NCBI GenBank assembly: GCA_016711295.1
Contig: JADJTE010000014.1
Location: 17,037-81,036, forward strand
DNA length: 64,000 bases
Origin: Sphingobacteriales bacterium
Lineage (GTDB): Bacteria; Bacteroidota; Bacteroidia; Chitinophagales; UBA2359
Direction of reading: 5' to 3'
Both the position numbers and the translations under genes were made by a program. The first letter of the stretch is position 1; the number at the start of each line of letters is the position of its first letter. The notes below the pieces were generated by a model. The model was not told the DNA's origin, searched no databases, and saw nothing but the letters and a program-made list of their open reading frames with translations. This document shows, piece after piece, positions 40,406-49,004 of the stretch.

Positions 40406-41947
40406 ATGACTCGCGCCCGATATTCAAAGCCCAGCAAAACCCAAGAACGCACGCAACGCAAAGAAAGCGAAGTGTTTTTTGGCGGCAAAAATAATAGTTC
40501 GTTTTTCGGCAATGGAAAAACGAGCCAAGCATTTTTTGGGCGCCATTTGCCCAAAGAGCAACCTTTTTTTAGGGGGAGGCCACCACTTAAACAGAAAAAA
40601 CAGGCGGAAAGCAAAAGCAATGAAAAGGAGGAGAACAATAATGTGCTTAATTATGAGGCAAGCGATTTGGTAATTCAGCACAAAAAAGGTACGCCCAATT
40701 GTCAGTGTCCCGCTTGTATACGACAAGCCAAACAATTAAAAACAACGCAACAGCAAGGCAGCACTCCGTTAAAAGAAACAGGAAATATATCTATTTCTAA
40801 ACAAATTGATAGCGAGCATGCTCCAATACAAGGCGGCTTTTGGAGTTCCATAAAAAATGCAGCCAAGAGCGCAGTTGGGTGGGTAGGTGACAAGGTATCG
40901 TCCGCAGCAAGTTGGGTGGGCAATAAAGCATCGTCTGCCATTGGTTGGATAAGCGATAAAGCCCAGTCTGTCGGTTCGTGGATAAAAAATGGTTTGAGCA
41001 ATATTCTGAGTGCTTGTAAGAAAAAAGGTGCGCAGGCTTTTGGTTGGTTGGGTTCTAAAATAGGTGCTACATGGAATTGGCTAAGAAGCAAGGGCTCGGC
41101 TGCTATACAGTGGCTCAAAAAAGGTGGATCTTGGCTATGGAATGGGCTGAAAAAAGTTGGCGCGTTTGCCAAAAAAATTGCAGGTAAGGTTTGGAACGGG
41201 CTTAAATGGGTTGGCTCGCCACTGTGGTCAAAACTAAAAGCGATTTATCAGAGAGTAGGCTATTTTATTACCCAGTTACCCACACGTCTTAAAAGATTAG
41301 TACTTCATATATGGGACGGAGTTAAGTCTTTGAAACCTTGGTCATTATCCTGGTGGGAATCGTTGGGACAACTCGGTACTTGGAAAAATATAGGTAGTTG
41401 GTTTGGGAAATTGGTAGTTTATGGCTTAGAAACCCTAGGAATTGGCGAAATTTATCAAACTATAGCTGATATTATTAAATTTAATACCGTACCGCTCACA
41501 GGCAGCCAAATAGCAATAGCCAAAGAAGTTTATGGAAATTCTATCAATTATAATTTAGTACGTGTAGATAGGAGAGCTTTAATAGGCCCGTCTTGGACAG
41601 GGCGCGACTATACATCGTTCCATACCATCAACGGTTGGGGTACTCTATCAAGCGACGTTTTGATACACGAGTTGGGGCATGTTTGGCAATACGAACGAAT
41701 GGGGGCTATGTATATGCCACAGGCTATACATGACCAAATTACGATGCCACAGGCTTATGACTACGGCGGCGTGGCTGCCTTAGAAGCCAATAAAACCAAA
41801 GGTATTTGGGCATTTGGGCGCGAACAACAAGCCCAAATATTCCAAGATTATTACCGCATTAAGCACGGAATGCTACCTGAACAAGGAAGTGCTACGGTAG
41901 CCGATTTGCCTTTATACGAGCACTATATAAACGAAATAAGGAGATAG
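40406..41947 (+). CDS. Candidate CIS cargo: Trp-hendecad membrane-active region fused to HELGH metalloprotease
   Basis: A 513-residue protein without signal peptide. Residues ~18-60 form the aromatic leader (SEVFFGGKNNSSFFG, QAFFG, EQPFFRG). A Cys cluster follows (NCQCPACIRQAK). Residues 155-198 are four 11-residue repeats of the type SAVGWVGDKVS / SAASWVGNKAS / SAIGWISDKAQ / SVGSWIKNGLS, continuing into more Trp/Lys/Gly-rich amphipathic helices to about residue 310. This looks membrane-binding or pore-forming. The C-terminal part carries LIHELGHVWQYERMG (His421-Glu-Leu-Gly-His425) and a helical tail, consistent with a zinc metalloprotease. A small lipoprotein gene starts 3 bp later. Delivery by the CIS is inferred from leader and position. 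Confidence 0.72.
   Translation: MTRARYSKPSKTQERTQRKESEVFFGGKNNSSFFGNGKTSQAFFGRHLPKEQPFFRGRPPLKQKKQAESKSNEKEENNNVLNYEASDLVIQHKKGTPNCQCPACIRQAKQLKTTQQQGSTPLKETGNISISKQIDSEHAPIQGGFWSSIKNAAKSAVGWVGDKVSSAASWVGNKASSAIGWISDKAQSVGSWIKNGLSNILSACKKKGAQAFGWLGSKIGATWNWLRSKGSAAIQWLKKGGSWLWNGLKKVGAFAKKIAGKVWNGLKWVGSPLWSKLKAIYQRVGYFITQLPTRLKRLVLHIWDGVKSLKPWSLSWWESLGQLGTWKNIGSWFGKLVVYGLETLGIGEIYQTIADIIKFNTVPLTGSQIAIAKEVYGNSINYNLVRVDRRALIGPSWTGRDYTSFHTINGWGTLSSDVLIHELGHVWQYERMGAMYMPQAIHDQITMPQAYDYGGVAALEANKTKGIWAFGREQQAQIFQDYYRIKHGMLPEQGSATVADLPLYEHYINEIRR
40455..40540 (+). repeat. 86-bp leader-coding repeat, copy A
   Basis: This segment is 77/86 identical, without gaps, to 42538-42623 in the calpain-like gene. 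It codes for the aromatic leader (KNNSSFFGN, KTSQAFFG). The flanking parts of the two genes are unrelated. Confidence 0.9.
40868..40999 (+). repeat. Four 33-bp units coding for Trp hendecads
   Basis: Four consecutive 33-bp units each encode an 11-residue segment with Trp at the fifth position and Lys near the end of the first three. The DNA copies have diverged more than the protein pattern. Eleven-residue periodicity fits a long amphipathic helix lying on a membrane. Confidence 0.75.
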
Positions 41948-41950
41948 AGC

Positions 41951-42466
41951 ATGTTATTTAAAATAAATAGCTTACTGCTTTTTGGGATGGTACCCATCTT
42001 AATGGCAATGTCCACTTGCCAAAAAGATACGTGTAACGGCAAAAAAACCTTTGCTGCCATGCAAGCTCAAATAAGCAATATTGGCAACGAGGCAGCTATC
42101 TATTTAAACTATGAATTAGACGAGGCATTGCCGATAAACTACATAAAGCAAATAAAGGTATCTAAGCGTGATATTGACTACCAAGGCAATACTTGGGCTA
42201 ATGATTACGCGCTAATAAAAAATATTGTGGTAACACCAACGCAAATTGTTATACACTTAAATAACTTAGGTGCTTTTAACGACACAAGCCCAAATTGGCA
42301 TTTTAATTTAGAACTGCCCGATAGACGTGGCTATATAAATTGCGACCATGCAGGAAATGACGACGTTTATTATTTTGATATTTATACTAAAACAATTTTC
42401 TCCGAACAAAACACCAAAATCTCAAGTTTTGAATGGAAAGAGTTTTTAAACAAAGGTGCTATTTAA
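41951..42466 (+). CDS. Small lipoprotein, candidate partner (immunity-like) of the HELGH protein
   Basis: A 171-residue exported protein with a hydrophobic start and a lipobox-like MSTC at about residue 24 (then QKDTCNGKK). The body is beta-rich with no known motif (AAIYLNYELDE, NIVVTPTQIVIHLNNLGAF, WHFNLELPDRRGYINCDH). It begins 3 bp after the metalloprotease stop, so translation is likely coupled. The pairing toxin-like enzyme plus lipoprotein is repeated in the next two genes. A protective role is inference; a chaperone or a second secreted factor are alternatives. Confidence 0.6.
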   Translation: MLFKINSLLLFGMVPILMAMSTCQKDTCNGKKTFAAMQAQISNIGNEAAIYLNYELDEALPINYIKQIKVSKRDIDYQGNTWANDYALIKNIVVTPTQIVIHLNNLGAFNDTSPNWHFNLELPDRRGYINCDHAGNDDVYYFDIYTKTIFSEQNTKISSFEWKEFLNKGAI

Positions 42467-42488
42467 ACTTGATAAAAATATAGTTTTT

Positions 42489-43601
42489 ATGCAAAACCAC
42501 GACACCCCCGACCACCTCAAAACCAACCCCCAAATCCAACGCAAAGAAAGCGGCAGTTTTTTTGGTGGGAAAAATAATAGTTCGTTTTTCGGCAACAGAA
42601 AAACGAGCCAAGCATTTTTTGGGGCAAAACCTGCGGTGATTGTGCAGCAGAAAGGAAATAATGAACAACAACAAAATGACCACGCCGAGGGTCAAGAAAT
42701 TGTTCAGAAGCAAGGTGATGGAAAAGGTGTATATGCACATGGCACAGCCATACAGTTAAAAACAGATGCTACACCCACCATACAGCGCGAAGAGCGCAGT
42801 TTGCCTGAGAATCTGGGTCCGCGCCAAGATGGTTCGTTAGCGGTGCGTGGCGAAGGCGATAATCACGCTTTTTCTCCTAATGATGTCAATCAGGGTTCTA
42901 TTGGCGACTGTTACTTTCTGGCAAGTTTGATAGCAGTGTCCAATACTAATCCCAATTTGCTGCAAAACGCCATTACAGAAAACTCCAATGGCACTTATAC
43001 CGTCAGGCTTTTCCGTCCCGAACAGCGACGCACATGGCTCATATTCTCACGCCGCGTCTTGGCACCAGTAGATGTTACGGTCTATCCCACATTTCCTGTT
43101 GCTGCGGCAGGGCGCGACGCTGCTAATCCCAATGCAGATGCCAATCCAGGTCATGCGCACGGCGGCGACCAAAACTCAAAAGGCCAAACAGAATTGTGGG
43201 TTCGCCTAATAGAAAAGGCATACGCCCTGCTCATTGGCAGCTATGCACAGATAGGCAATGGTGGTTTCGGAGCTAATGCCCTCGAAGCACTTACCGGACA
43301 AGCTTACCAAGAAGAAGTATTGGGTGGAGATACTAAACAACGCATTATCCAAATGGTCAACGACGGAACACCTGTAGAAGTAGCCACCAACGCCCAATCT
43401 TGGAATACTATGAGTGACGAAATGAAACGCTTTGCCCGCGCAAATAGCATCGTTGCAGGTCACTCTTATGCCGTTATGTCGGCGACTAATGACAATATTC
43501 GCGTCCGAAACCCATGGGGTACGGGTGCTCGCAATGCAGAACCTACTTTGAGCTGGGACCAATTTAATGCTATGTTCTGGCAATTCTCTAACCGACAATA
43601 A
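42489..43601 (+). CDS. Candidate CIS cargo: calpain-like cysteine protease with aromatic leader
   Basis: About 370 residues from the ATG at 42489; an upstream in-frame Met (42456) would overlap the lipoprotein gene. Residues ~18-47 are the leader (RKESGSFFGGKNNSSFFGN, QAFFG, VIVQQKG). The C-terminal ~260 residues are a calpain (C2) catalytic domain: VNQGSIGDCYFLASLIAV with Cys141, AGHSYAVMSA with His325, and VRNPWGTG with Asn341, giving the full triad. The expected TELWVRLIEKAYA block (here after GQ) is also present. Calpain-type effectors are known among bacterial toxins. A small lipoprotein follows 13 bp after the stop. Confidence 0.85.
   Translation: MQNHDTPDHLKTNPQIQRKESGSFFGGKNNSSFFGNRKTSQAFFGAKPAVIVQQKGNNEQQQNDHAEGQEIVQKQGDGKGVYAHGTAIQLKTDATPTIQREERSLPENLGPRQDGSLAVRGEGDNHAFSPNDVNQGSIGDCYFLASLIAVSNTNPNLLQNAITENSNGTYTVRLFRPEQRRTWLIFSRRVLAPVDVTVYPTFPVAAAGRDAANPNADANPGHAHGGDQNSKGQTELWVRLIEKAYALLIGSYAQIGNGGFGANALEALTGQAYQEEVLGGDTKQRIIQMVNDGTPVEVATNAQSWNTMSDEMKRFARANSIVAGHSYAVMSATNDNIRVRNPWGTGARNAEPTLSWDQFNAMFWQFSNRQ
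42538..42623 (+). repeat. 86-bp leader-coding repeat, copy B
   Basis: Partner of the copy at 40455-40540 (77/86 identical, no gaps). Homology ends sharply on the 3' side, where the two proteins become unrelated. Confidence 0.9.
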
Positions 43602-43614
43602 AACCGCAATAACC

Positions 43615-44049
43615 ATGAAAATTATACTTTTTTCCCTAATCCTCCTCCTAAACACTTGTACTTCCCCCAATATGAACCCTCCTAATAAGCACAACGAAAG
43701 CGATACGGCTAATAACACCGCCCATACTGTCACCGAAGTAAGCAATCCTTCAAATAATGACACCGAACAGCAACAACAAGCCTTTGACTACGTGGTGTCG
43801 GAAGCCGCGGTAGGTAATATTGAAGGTATTCCCTTTACTTTAGATGGTATTTTCAATACCCAAGAGAACAATATTACCGTATTGACAACTACAATGGACA
43901 TTGACAAAAATCGATTCGTAGATATCGTAACGGGCACAATAGTTGATTGGAAAGAAGGCGTACAATTGCGCGTGGTTAATATCGAAAAAAGCGACGGACA
44001 ACAAAAAGGCAAGGTATATTTTAAAGTTATCAAAACAACTGAAAAATAA
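43615..44049 (+). CDS. Small lipoprotein, candidate partner (immunity-like) of the calpain-like protein
   Basis: 144 residues from the ATG at 43615; the longer frame from 43567 starts inside the protease gene and lacks a signal peptide. The signal is MKIILFSLILLLNTC with Cys15 as the probable lipid site. An Asn/Thr-rich linker of about 45 residues follows. The ~85-residue folded part has GIPFTLDGIFNTQENN, VDIVTGTIVDWKEGVQL and GKVYFKVIKT, which looks like an all-beta domain. It is not similar to the other partner lipoprotein by eye. A role in protecting the producer from the calpain-like enzyme is inference from the operon. Confidence 0.6.
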   Translation: MKIILFSLILLLNTCTSPNMNPPNKHNESDTANNTAHTVTEVSNPSNNDTEQQQQAFDYVVSEAAVGNIEGIPFTLDGIFNTQENNITVLTTTMDIDKNRFVDIVTGTIVDWKEGVQLRVVNIEKSDGQQKGKVYFKVIKTTEK

Positions 44050-44148
44050 GCCACGCTCTGTTTGTAAGTGCCGCGCAAAAATCTTGCAGCCACCTATATT
44101 AAGCAGCAAATAAAATAGTATATTATCTAAGCACCCCGTCACTAAACC

Positions 44149-44195
44149 ATGCCCAATCCCCCATCAAACCCCGCTTATTTAGACGGACTGCCCGT
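44149..44195 (+). pseudogene. 5' remnant of the second tube gene (47-bp duplication)
   Basis: The first 47 bp match the start of the tube gene at 45606-45652 in 46 positions. The reading frame is MPNPPSNPAYLDGLPV, then diverges into unrelated sequence and stops. The rest of the spacer (44050-44258) holds no other gene. It shows that the tube gene start was duplicated or that DNA was inserted next to it. Confidence 0.85.
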
Positions 44196-44258
44196 CATCA
44201 AAAAAATAGACGACACCATGTCAATTATAGTAATTAAAATCAAAAAAATTCATATAAT

Positions 44259-45536
44259 ATGAAAACTTATTTTACTATGAATAAATTTAGCCTTATAACA
44301 TTATTGTTAGTAGGCTTAATCTGCGAGGCGCAAACCACTATTACCAACCGTTGGACGAGCGATAAGATAGGGTTGCAAAACGGAACGCCTTATTGCGCAA
44401 GCACCGCCTCTGACAAATGGGTAGTGGAGCAGGCAGAACCTGGTTATGTGCGGCTTAAAAATTCTACTACAGGCACCTATCTACATACCGAAAACGGCGG
44501 AAAATTAGAAGCAGGAACCATACAGCCAGGTTGGTGGAGTGCCCAGTGGAAGCTAGTACCCATAGACGGATATACACATATCATTAACCGATGGACCAAT
44601 AACCATCTGCACAATGAAAGCGGCAAATTGGAATGTGGCAAATTGGGGGCACCAGGCTGGTGGAGTGCCCAATGGACAATGAATGCCCCCGCTACCTACA
44701 GCAACCCCAATCAGGCTGGAAATATTGTGGCAGAACCTACCGCCGATGACCCCCGCAAACGCCTGCGTCTAACTCCGCTAAGCAAAGACCAATCGGCAAC
44801 TATCCAAGGTTCTAATCAGGCATGCGAGTTTAATATGCGGGTCAATGGCTTTTTATATGCCTATACACTCTCTCCATCACAAAAATTAGTACACCTTACT
44901 ACCGAAGGTAGTATTGCCAAAGCGGGAGTACAAGCCTATAACCAACAAGACATGAGAGGATATTTCCTAGAAAAATTGGAAGTCACTATCGAACCCACCA
45001 CAGGATCCGAACATGTTTACCGCGATGTAGACTCGCCCCCTACCGATACCAACACCGGCAGCCGCACCATAACCACATCTATAAGCGGCACAGGTGGAGT
45101 AAGCAAAGACGGACCATCGGCAGGCGTAGAATTGGGCGGTTCTGATAGCTGGTCGCAAAACATAAATGGATTTAAGTACTTAAATAATTCATCAGGCAAA
45201 AAACTATACCATGTAGTAGAGCTTGCCAGCACCTCCGTTGGACCGTATACAAAATACCAAGATTTAGTCGATATGAGTTTTACAGGTTCTTTTTCGGGCA
45301 CGCCACTTGGCACCCTACCCGAACAAGCAACTAATACAATGCCTTTTCTTGCACAGGGCGTTTGGCAAACCTATAACGGCGATTTTACAGGAAAAGTAAC
45401 TTTCAAAATTAATTACAAAATGCACCTGCGTTATGTAGAGAAAACCAATCATTTTTTTACCGTAGATACAAAAAGCATTACCAGCAACATGGAAATGAGC
45501 GAATACATTACCGTCGACTTTGGCAGTATTAAGTAA
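44259..45536 (+). CDS. Candidate secreted lectin-linked beta-pore-forming toxin
   Basis: 425 residues with a signal peptide; the ATG at 44277 (MNKFSLITLLLVGLICEAQ) gives the cleaner signal and may be the real start. The N-terminal ~130 residues hold two repeats of a beta-trefoil-like pattern (NRWTSDKIGLQNG, GWWSAQWKLVP; NRWTNNHLHNESG, GWWSAQWTM), suggesting sugar binding. The remainder is beta-rich with a Gly/Ser/Thr-rich segment of alternating polarity (about residues 265-300, RTITTSISGTGGVSKDG) like the stem of leukocidin-type pore formers, and an alternating C-terminal strand region. It lacks the aromatic leader. I infer toxin function from architecture only. It sits exactly between the 47-bp remnant and the intact second tube gene. 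Confidence 0.55.
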   Translation: MKTYFTMNKFSLITLLLVGLICEAQTTITNRWTSDKIGLQNGTPYCASTASDKWVVEQAEPGYVRLKNSTTGTYLHTENGGKLEAGTIQPGWWSAQWKLVPIDGYTHIINRWTNNHLHNESGKLECGKLGAPGWWSAQWTMNAPATYSNPNQAGNIVAEPTADDPRKRLRLTPLSKDQSATIQGSNQACEFNMRVNGFLYAYTLSPSQKLVHLTTEGSIAKAGVQAYNQQDMRGYFLEKLEVTIEPTTGSEHVYRDVDSPPTDTNTGSRTITTSISGTGGVSKDGPSAGVELGGSDSWSQNINGFKYLNNSSGKKLYHVVELASTSVGPYTKYQDLVDMSFTGSFSGTPLGTLPEQATNTMPFLAQGVWQTYNGDFTGKVTFKINYKMHLRYVEKTNHFFTVDTKSITSNMEMSEYITVDFGSIK

Positions 45537-45605
45537 CTCACTGCCTAATCGAGCGAATTATAAATCATTTGTTTCACCTACTTCCATATACTCTACCTAA
45601 TACCC

Positions 45606-46067
45606 ATGCCCAATCCCCCATCAAAACCCGCTTATTTAGACGGACTGCCCGTAGTATTCCATTTTAGCGTTACGGGCTTAGGTGGCGATAAAGATGTGCG
45701 TTTCCAAGAAATAACAGGCTTGACCGTAGAAGTAGAAACCGAACCCGTCAAGGAAGGCGGCGAAAACCGCTATACCCACGTATTGCCCGTGCGCACCAAA
45801 TATACCAACCTAACCCTAAAACGCGCCGTACTCAACGACGCAGACGCGATAACTTGGTGCAAAAACGCCATCGAAAACTTTGATTTTAAGCCCAAAGACC
45901 TCACCATACAACTGCTGAACGAGCAACACCAACCTACTATGTCGTGGAGCATCGTGCGGGCTTATCCCATCAAATGGGTATTTTCTAACTTAGATGCCAC
46001 CAAAAACGAAATACTGCTCGAAACACTCACCTTGTCATATAGTTATTTCATCTTTAAACCTCGTTAA
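45606..46067 (+). CDS. CIS inner tube protein 2 (Afp5-like, gp19 family)
   Basis: A 153-residue gp19-family protein: VVFHFSVTGLGGDKDVRFQE, ITGLTVEVETEPVKEGGENR, THVLPVRTKYTNLTLKRAVL, FKPKDLTIQLLNEQHQPTMS, SWSIVRAYPIKWVFSNLDAT. The longer N-terminus and the position ahead of the DUF5908, LysM and spike genes match Afp5/Pvc5, which connects the baseplate hub to the stacked tube. It heads the baseplate operon 45606-48873, with 9 bp to the next gene. Confidence 0.92.
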   Translation: MPNPPSKPAYLDGLPVVFHFSVTGLGGDKDVRFQEITGLTVEVETEPVKEGGENRYTHVLPVRTKYTNLTLKRAVLNDADAITWCKNAIENFDFKPKDLTIQLLNEQHQPTMSWSIVRAYPIKWVFSNLDATKNEILLETLTLSYSYFIFKPR

Positions 46068-46076
46068 TACTGTGCT

Positions 46077-46268
46077 ATGCCCATCGAAATCAAAGAACTC
46101 GTCATTACAGCGCATGTAGGCGCAAGCGAACACTCGCAAAATCACAATGCGTCACCGCAAAACAACCAGAACAATCAGCCTAAACTACAAGGCGAAGCCA
46201 ACGAAGACATCATCGCACAATGTGTAGAACAAGTTATGGACATCATACGCAAAAAATATGAACGATAA
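46077..46268 (+). CDS. Small DUF5908-type CIS protein (Afp6 position)
   Basis: A 63-residue protein starting MPIEIKELVITAHV, the typical beginning of DUF5908 proteins of eCIS loci, with a Gln/Asn-rich middle and a helical end (AQCVEQVMDIIRKKYER). It lies between the second tube protein and the LysM protein, where known loci carry Afp6/Pvc6. Function is not established; a role as an assembly factor or helper of the adjacent LysM protein is possible. Confidence 0.8.
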   Translation: MPIEIKELVITAHVGASEHSQNHNASPQNNQNNQPKLQGEANEDIIAQCVEQVMDIIRKKYER

Positions 46269-46355
46269 GCACATATTATGACATCCCGCCCCCCAGCACA
46301 GACCTAAGCAATAGCAGACAATTTTATAAAACCCGCCTAATACCTTACCAACTAC

Positions 46356-47063
46356 ATGCCATACGACGCACACGGACTACAAAAAATGAAAATTATCGGT
46401 TATGCCGACCCCAAATATTCGTCGAAAAAGGGCGAGTATGAGGTGTTGGTCAATCCCGAAAAATTGGACGTAGCCTATACTATTGAATACGAAGAAAAGC
46501 CCGCGCATGGAAATATCGGCACCCAGATGAAGTTCAAAAAGGTAAATCCTGCCGAAATGACCTTCAATTTTGTATTTGACGGCACAGGCATCATTCCAGG
46601 TACCGAAGGCAAAGATGTAGCCGAAGAAATAAGCAAACTCATGAAAGTGATTTGCGATTTTGACGGCTCGATACACCGCCCCTATTATTGCAAGATGATA
46701 TGGGGCAATTTAGCATCAGACCATTACTATTTTACTATTTTTCAGGGCGTTTTGACCCAAGTAACTTACCAATACAAACTGTTCAAGCCTAATGGTGCGC
46801 CGCTACGCGCTATGGTAGTCGCCAAATTCAAATCTGCTTACGAACACGGCTTGCGCATTGCGATGGAGCGCAAAAGCTCGCCCGACCTCACCCACCTCCG
46901 CACGGTCAAAGAAGGCGACAAGTTAGTATTGATGACCGAAGAGATATACGGCACAACGGATTATTACTTAGAAGTAGCCCGCATCAACGGCTTAGACGAT
47001 TTCAGGCAATTGCAGCCAGGCACGCAACTCTATTTCCCGCCCATCGACCAACTTAGCCGATAA
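46356..47063 (+). CDS. CIS baseplate hub protein with LysM domain (Afp7-like)
   Basis: A 235-residue protein. The N-terminal ~180 residues (YEVLVNPEKLDVAYTIEYEE, MTFNFVFDGTGIIPG, GSIHRPYYCKMIWGNL, FQGVLTQVTYQYKLFKPNGA) match the gp53/Afp7 CIS hub family. The C-terminal ~45 residues are a LysM module (VLMTEEIYGTTDYYLEVARI, FRQLQPGTQLYFPP). The protein joins the tube to the spike. A Met at position 11 is an alternative start. Spacing of 19 bp to the spike gene indicates one operon. Confidence 0.92.
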   Translation: MPYDAHGLQKMKIIGYADPKYSSKKGEYEVLVNPEKLDVAYTIEYEEKPAHGNIGTQMKFKKVNPAEMTFNFVFDGTGIIPGTEGKDVAEEISKLMKVICDFDGSIHRPYYCKMIWGNLASDHYYFTIFQGVLTQVTYQYKLFKPNGAPLRAMVVAKFKSAYEHGLRIAMERKSSPDLTHLRTVKEGDKLVLMTEEIYGTTDYYLEVARINGLDDFRQLQPGTQLYFPPIDQLSR

Positions 47064-47082
47064 ACCCAATACCACAGCACCC

Positions 47083-48873
47083 ATGAGCACCGACCGCATA
47101 CCCAACCCACAGCAATATACCGACCTCGTGACCTTCAAACTATTTTTTGACGGCGCGAAAATAGACCCCAAATATGAAATACTGAGCATAATGACAAGTA
47201 AAGAAATAGGTAGAATACCGACCGCCCGCATCACTATCGCCGACGGTGATTCCTCGAAAGAAACTTTTGAAATAAGTGACAAAGCCGATTTCCTACCAGG
47301 AAAAGCAGTGAAAATACAGGCGGGCTATCGGGGCGACGACCATACCATTTTTGAAGGCATTGTTACCAAACACAATATCAAAATACGCCCCAACGGATCG
47401 AGTATGTTTATTATTGAATGTAAAGACAAAGCCGTAAAAATGACCATAGGACGGTATAACAAGTATTATTACAACAAAAAGGATAGTGATATTATAAAAG
47501 AACTCATCGGCAAACATGGCTTGTCGGCTGATGTAGAAGCTACGCAGCAAACACACAAGGAGATGGTACAATACAACTGCTCCGACTGGGATTTTATGAT
47601 GATGCGAGCCGAAGTAAATGGCTTGCTCGTTAGTGTAGATGACGGTAAAGTAACGGTCAAAAAGCCCAATTTCGGGCAAAGCCCCGTAGTAGAACCACGC
47701 TATGGAGCTACCATTTTAGAATTTGATGCCGAAATGGACGCACGCGCACAACTAAAAGAAGTGAAAGCCATTGCTTGGAAACATAAAGATCATAGCATCG
47801 TATCGGCTTCGGGCACTGCCGAAGCCGCCCCCGAAGGTAGCGTGAGCACCAGCGATTTGGCAAAGGTGGCTGCCCCTTCTACCTTTCAGTTGCAACACAC
47901 AGGAAACCTCGATACGTCCGAACTCAAAACATGGGCTGATGCGCAAATGCTCAAATCGCGCTTGGCAAAAATACGCGGACGAGTGAAATTTGAAGGCTTC
48001 GCCGAAGTAAAGCCCGCCAAGATGATTAACCTACACGGTTTAGGCACACATTTCAACGGCAAAGCATTGGTAGGCGGCGTACAACACGACATTGGCGAAG
48101 GGCAATGGGCAACTGATGTGCAATTCGGCTTGTCGCCGGATTGGTTTGGAACACAAGAAAGCATTGTGGAGCCGCCCGCAGCAGTATTGCTACCTGCCGT
48201 AAATGGCTTGCAAGTGGGTATTGTCACCAAAATAGGACCTGACCCCGAAGGCGAACACCGCATCAAAGTAAAAATACCGATGATAGACAATGGCGCAGAG
48301 GGCATTTGGGTGCGCGTGGCTTGCTTAGACGCGGGCAAAAAACGCGGCTCTTTCTTCCGACCCGAAATAGGCGACGAGGTAGTAGTCGGCTTCCTGAATG
48401 ACGACCCACGCCACGCCGTCATGCTCGGACACCTGCATAGCAGCAAACATAGTGCCCCCTTAGACGGCAACGACCAAAACCACGAAAAAGGATTTTATAC
48501 GCGCAGCGATATGCGCATCCATTTCGACGACCAACACAAAGTAATGACCATTCAAACCCCTGCAGGCAACAAAATGGTCATTAGCGAAAAAGATAAAAGC
48601 ATTACCATCCAAGACCAAAACAACAATAAAATGGTCATGGAACCAAGCGGCATAAAAATAGAAAGCCCCGGCGAAATAAGCATCAAAGCCACCAAAGACG
48701 TAAAAATAGAAGGCATGAACGTAAATATAAAAGCGCAAGTAGGCGGCAAATTTGAAGCCGTCAATTTAGACCTCAAAGGCTCTGCCCAACTCAACGCCGA
48801 AGGGTCGGGCATGGCAACCGTCAAATCATCAGGCATAATGACCGTACAAGGTAGCTTGGTGAAAATTAATTAA
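47083..48873 (+). CDS. CIS central spike protein (VgrG/Afp8-like)
   Basis: A 596-residue protein combining gp27-like N-terminal barrels (YCSDWDFMMMRAEVNG-type hub motif, here YNCSDWDFMMMRAEVNGLLV), a gp5-like OB fold (VGIVTKIGPDPEGEHRIKVK, GIWVRVACLDAGKKRGSFFR, EIGDEVVVGFLNDDPRHAVM) and a C-terminal triple beta-helix with repeating short strands (residues ~480-596). It forms the trimeric spike that receives the PAAR tip. No C-terminal effector extension is seen, so payload must be carried another way. Intact, with a strong family match. Confidence 0.95.
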   Translation: MSTDRIPNPQQYTDLVTFKLFFDGAKIDPKYEILSIMTSKEIGRIPTARITIADGDSSKETFEISDKADFLPGKAVKIQAGYRGDDHTIFEGIVTKHNIKIRPNGSSMFIIECKDKAVKMTIGRYNKYYYNKKDSDIIKELIGKHGLSADVEATQQTHKEMVQYNCSDWDFMMMRAEVNGLLVSVDDGKVTVKKPNFGQSPVVEPRYGATILEFDAEMDARAQLKEVKAIAWKHKDHSIVSASGTAEAAPEGSVSTSDLAKVAAPSTFQLQHTGNLDTSELKTWADAQMLKSRLAKIRGRVKFEGFAEVKPAKMINLHGLGTHFNGKALVGGVQHDIGEGQWATDVQFGLSPDWFGTQESIVEPPAAVLLPAVNGLQVGIVTKIGPDPEGEHRIKVKIPMIDNGAEGIWVRVACLDAGKKRGSFFRPEIGDEVVVGFLNDDPRHAVMLGHLHSSKHSAPLDGNDQNHEKGFYTRSDMRIHFDDQHKVMTIQTPAGNKMVISEKDKSITIQDQNNNKMVMEPSGIKIESPGEISIKATKDVKIEGMNVNIKAQVGGKFEAVNLDLKGSAQLNAEGSGMATVKSSGIMTVQGSLVKIN

Positions 48874-49004
48874 GATGTTACTCTCGCTCAAAGATTGCCC
48901 TATGATCGACAAACATGTTACATGGGTCATCTATCGAGCGAACCCCACCTGACAAGGGCAAAGCACTACAAATAAGGAATTGATATGCCTAATTATCAAG
49001 AACA

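Noticed and set aside
43567..43614. A longer start for the calpain-linked lipoprotein
   Set aside because: It lies inside the protease gene and removes the N-terminal position of the signal peptide; the ATG at 43615 is better.
48875..48952. A 25-codon frame after the spike gene
   Set aside because: Too short, without recognisable features or conserved context; the spacer 48874-49004 otherwise shows nothing.
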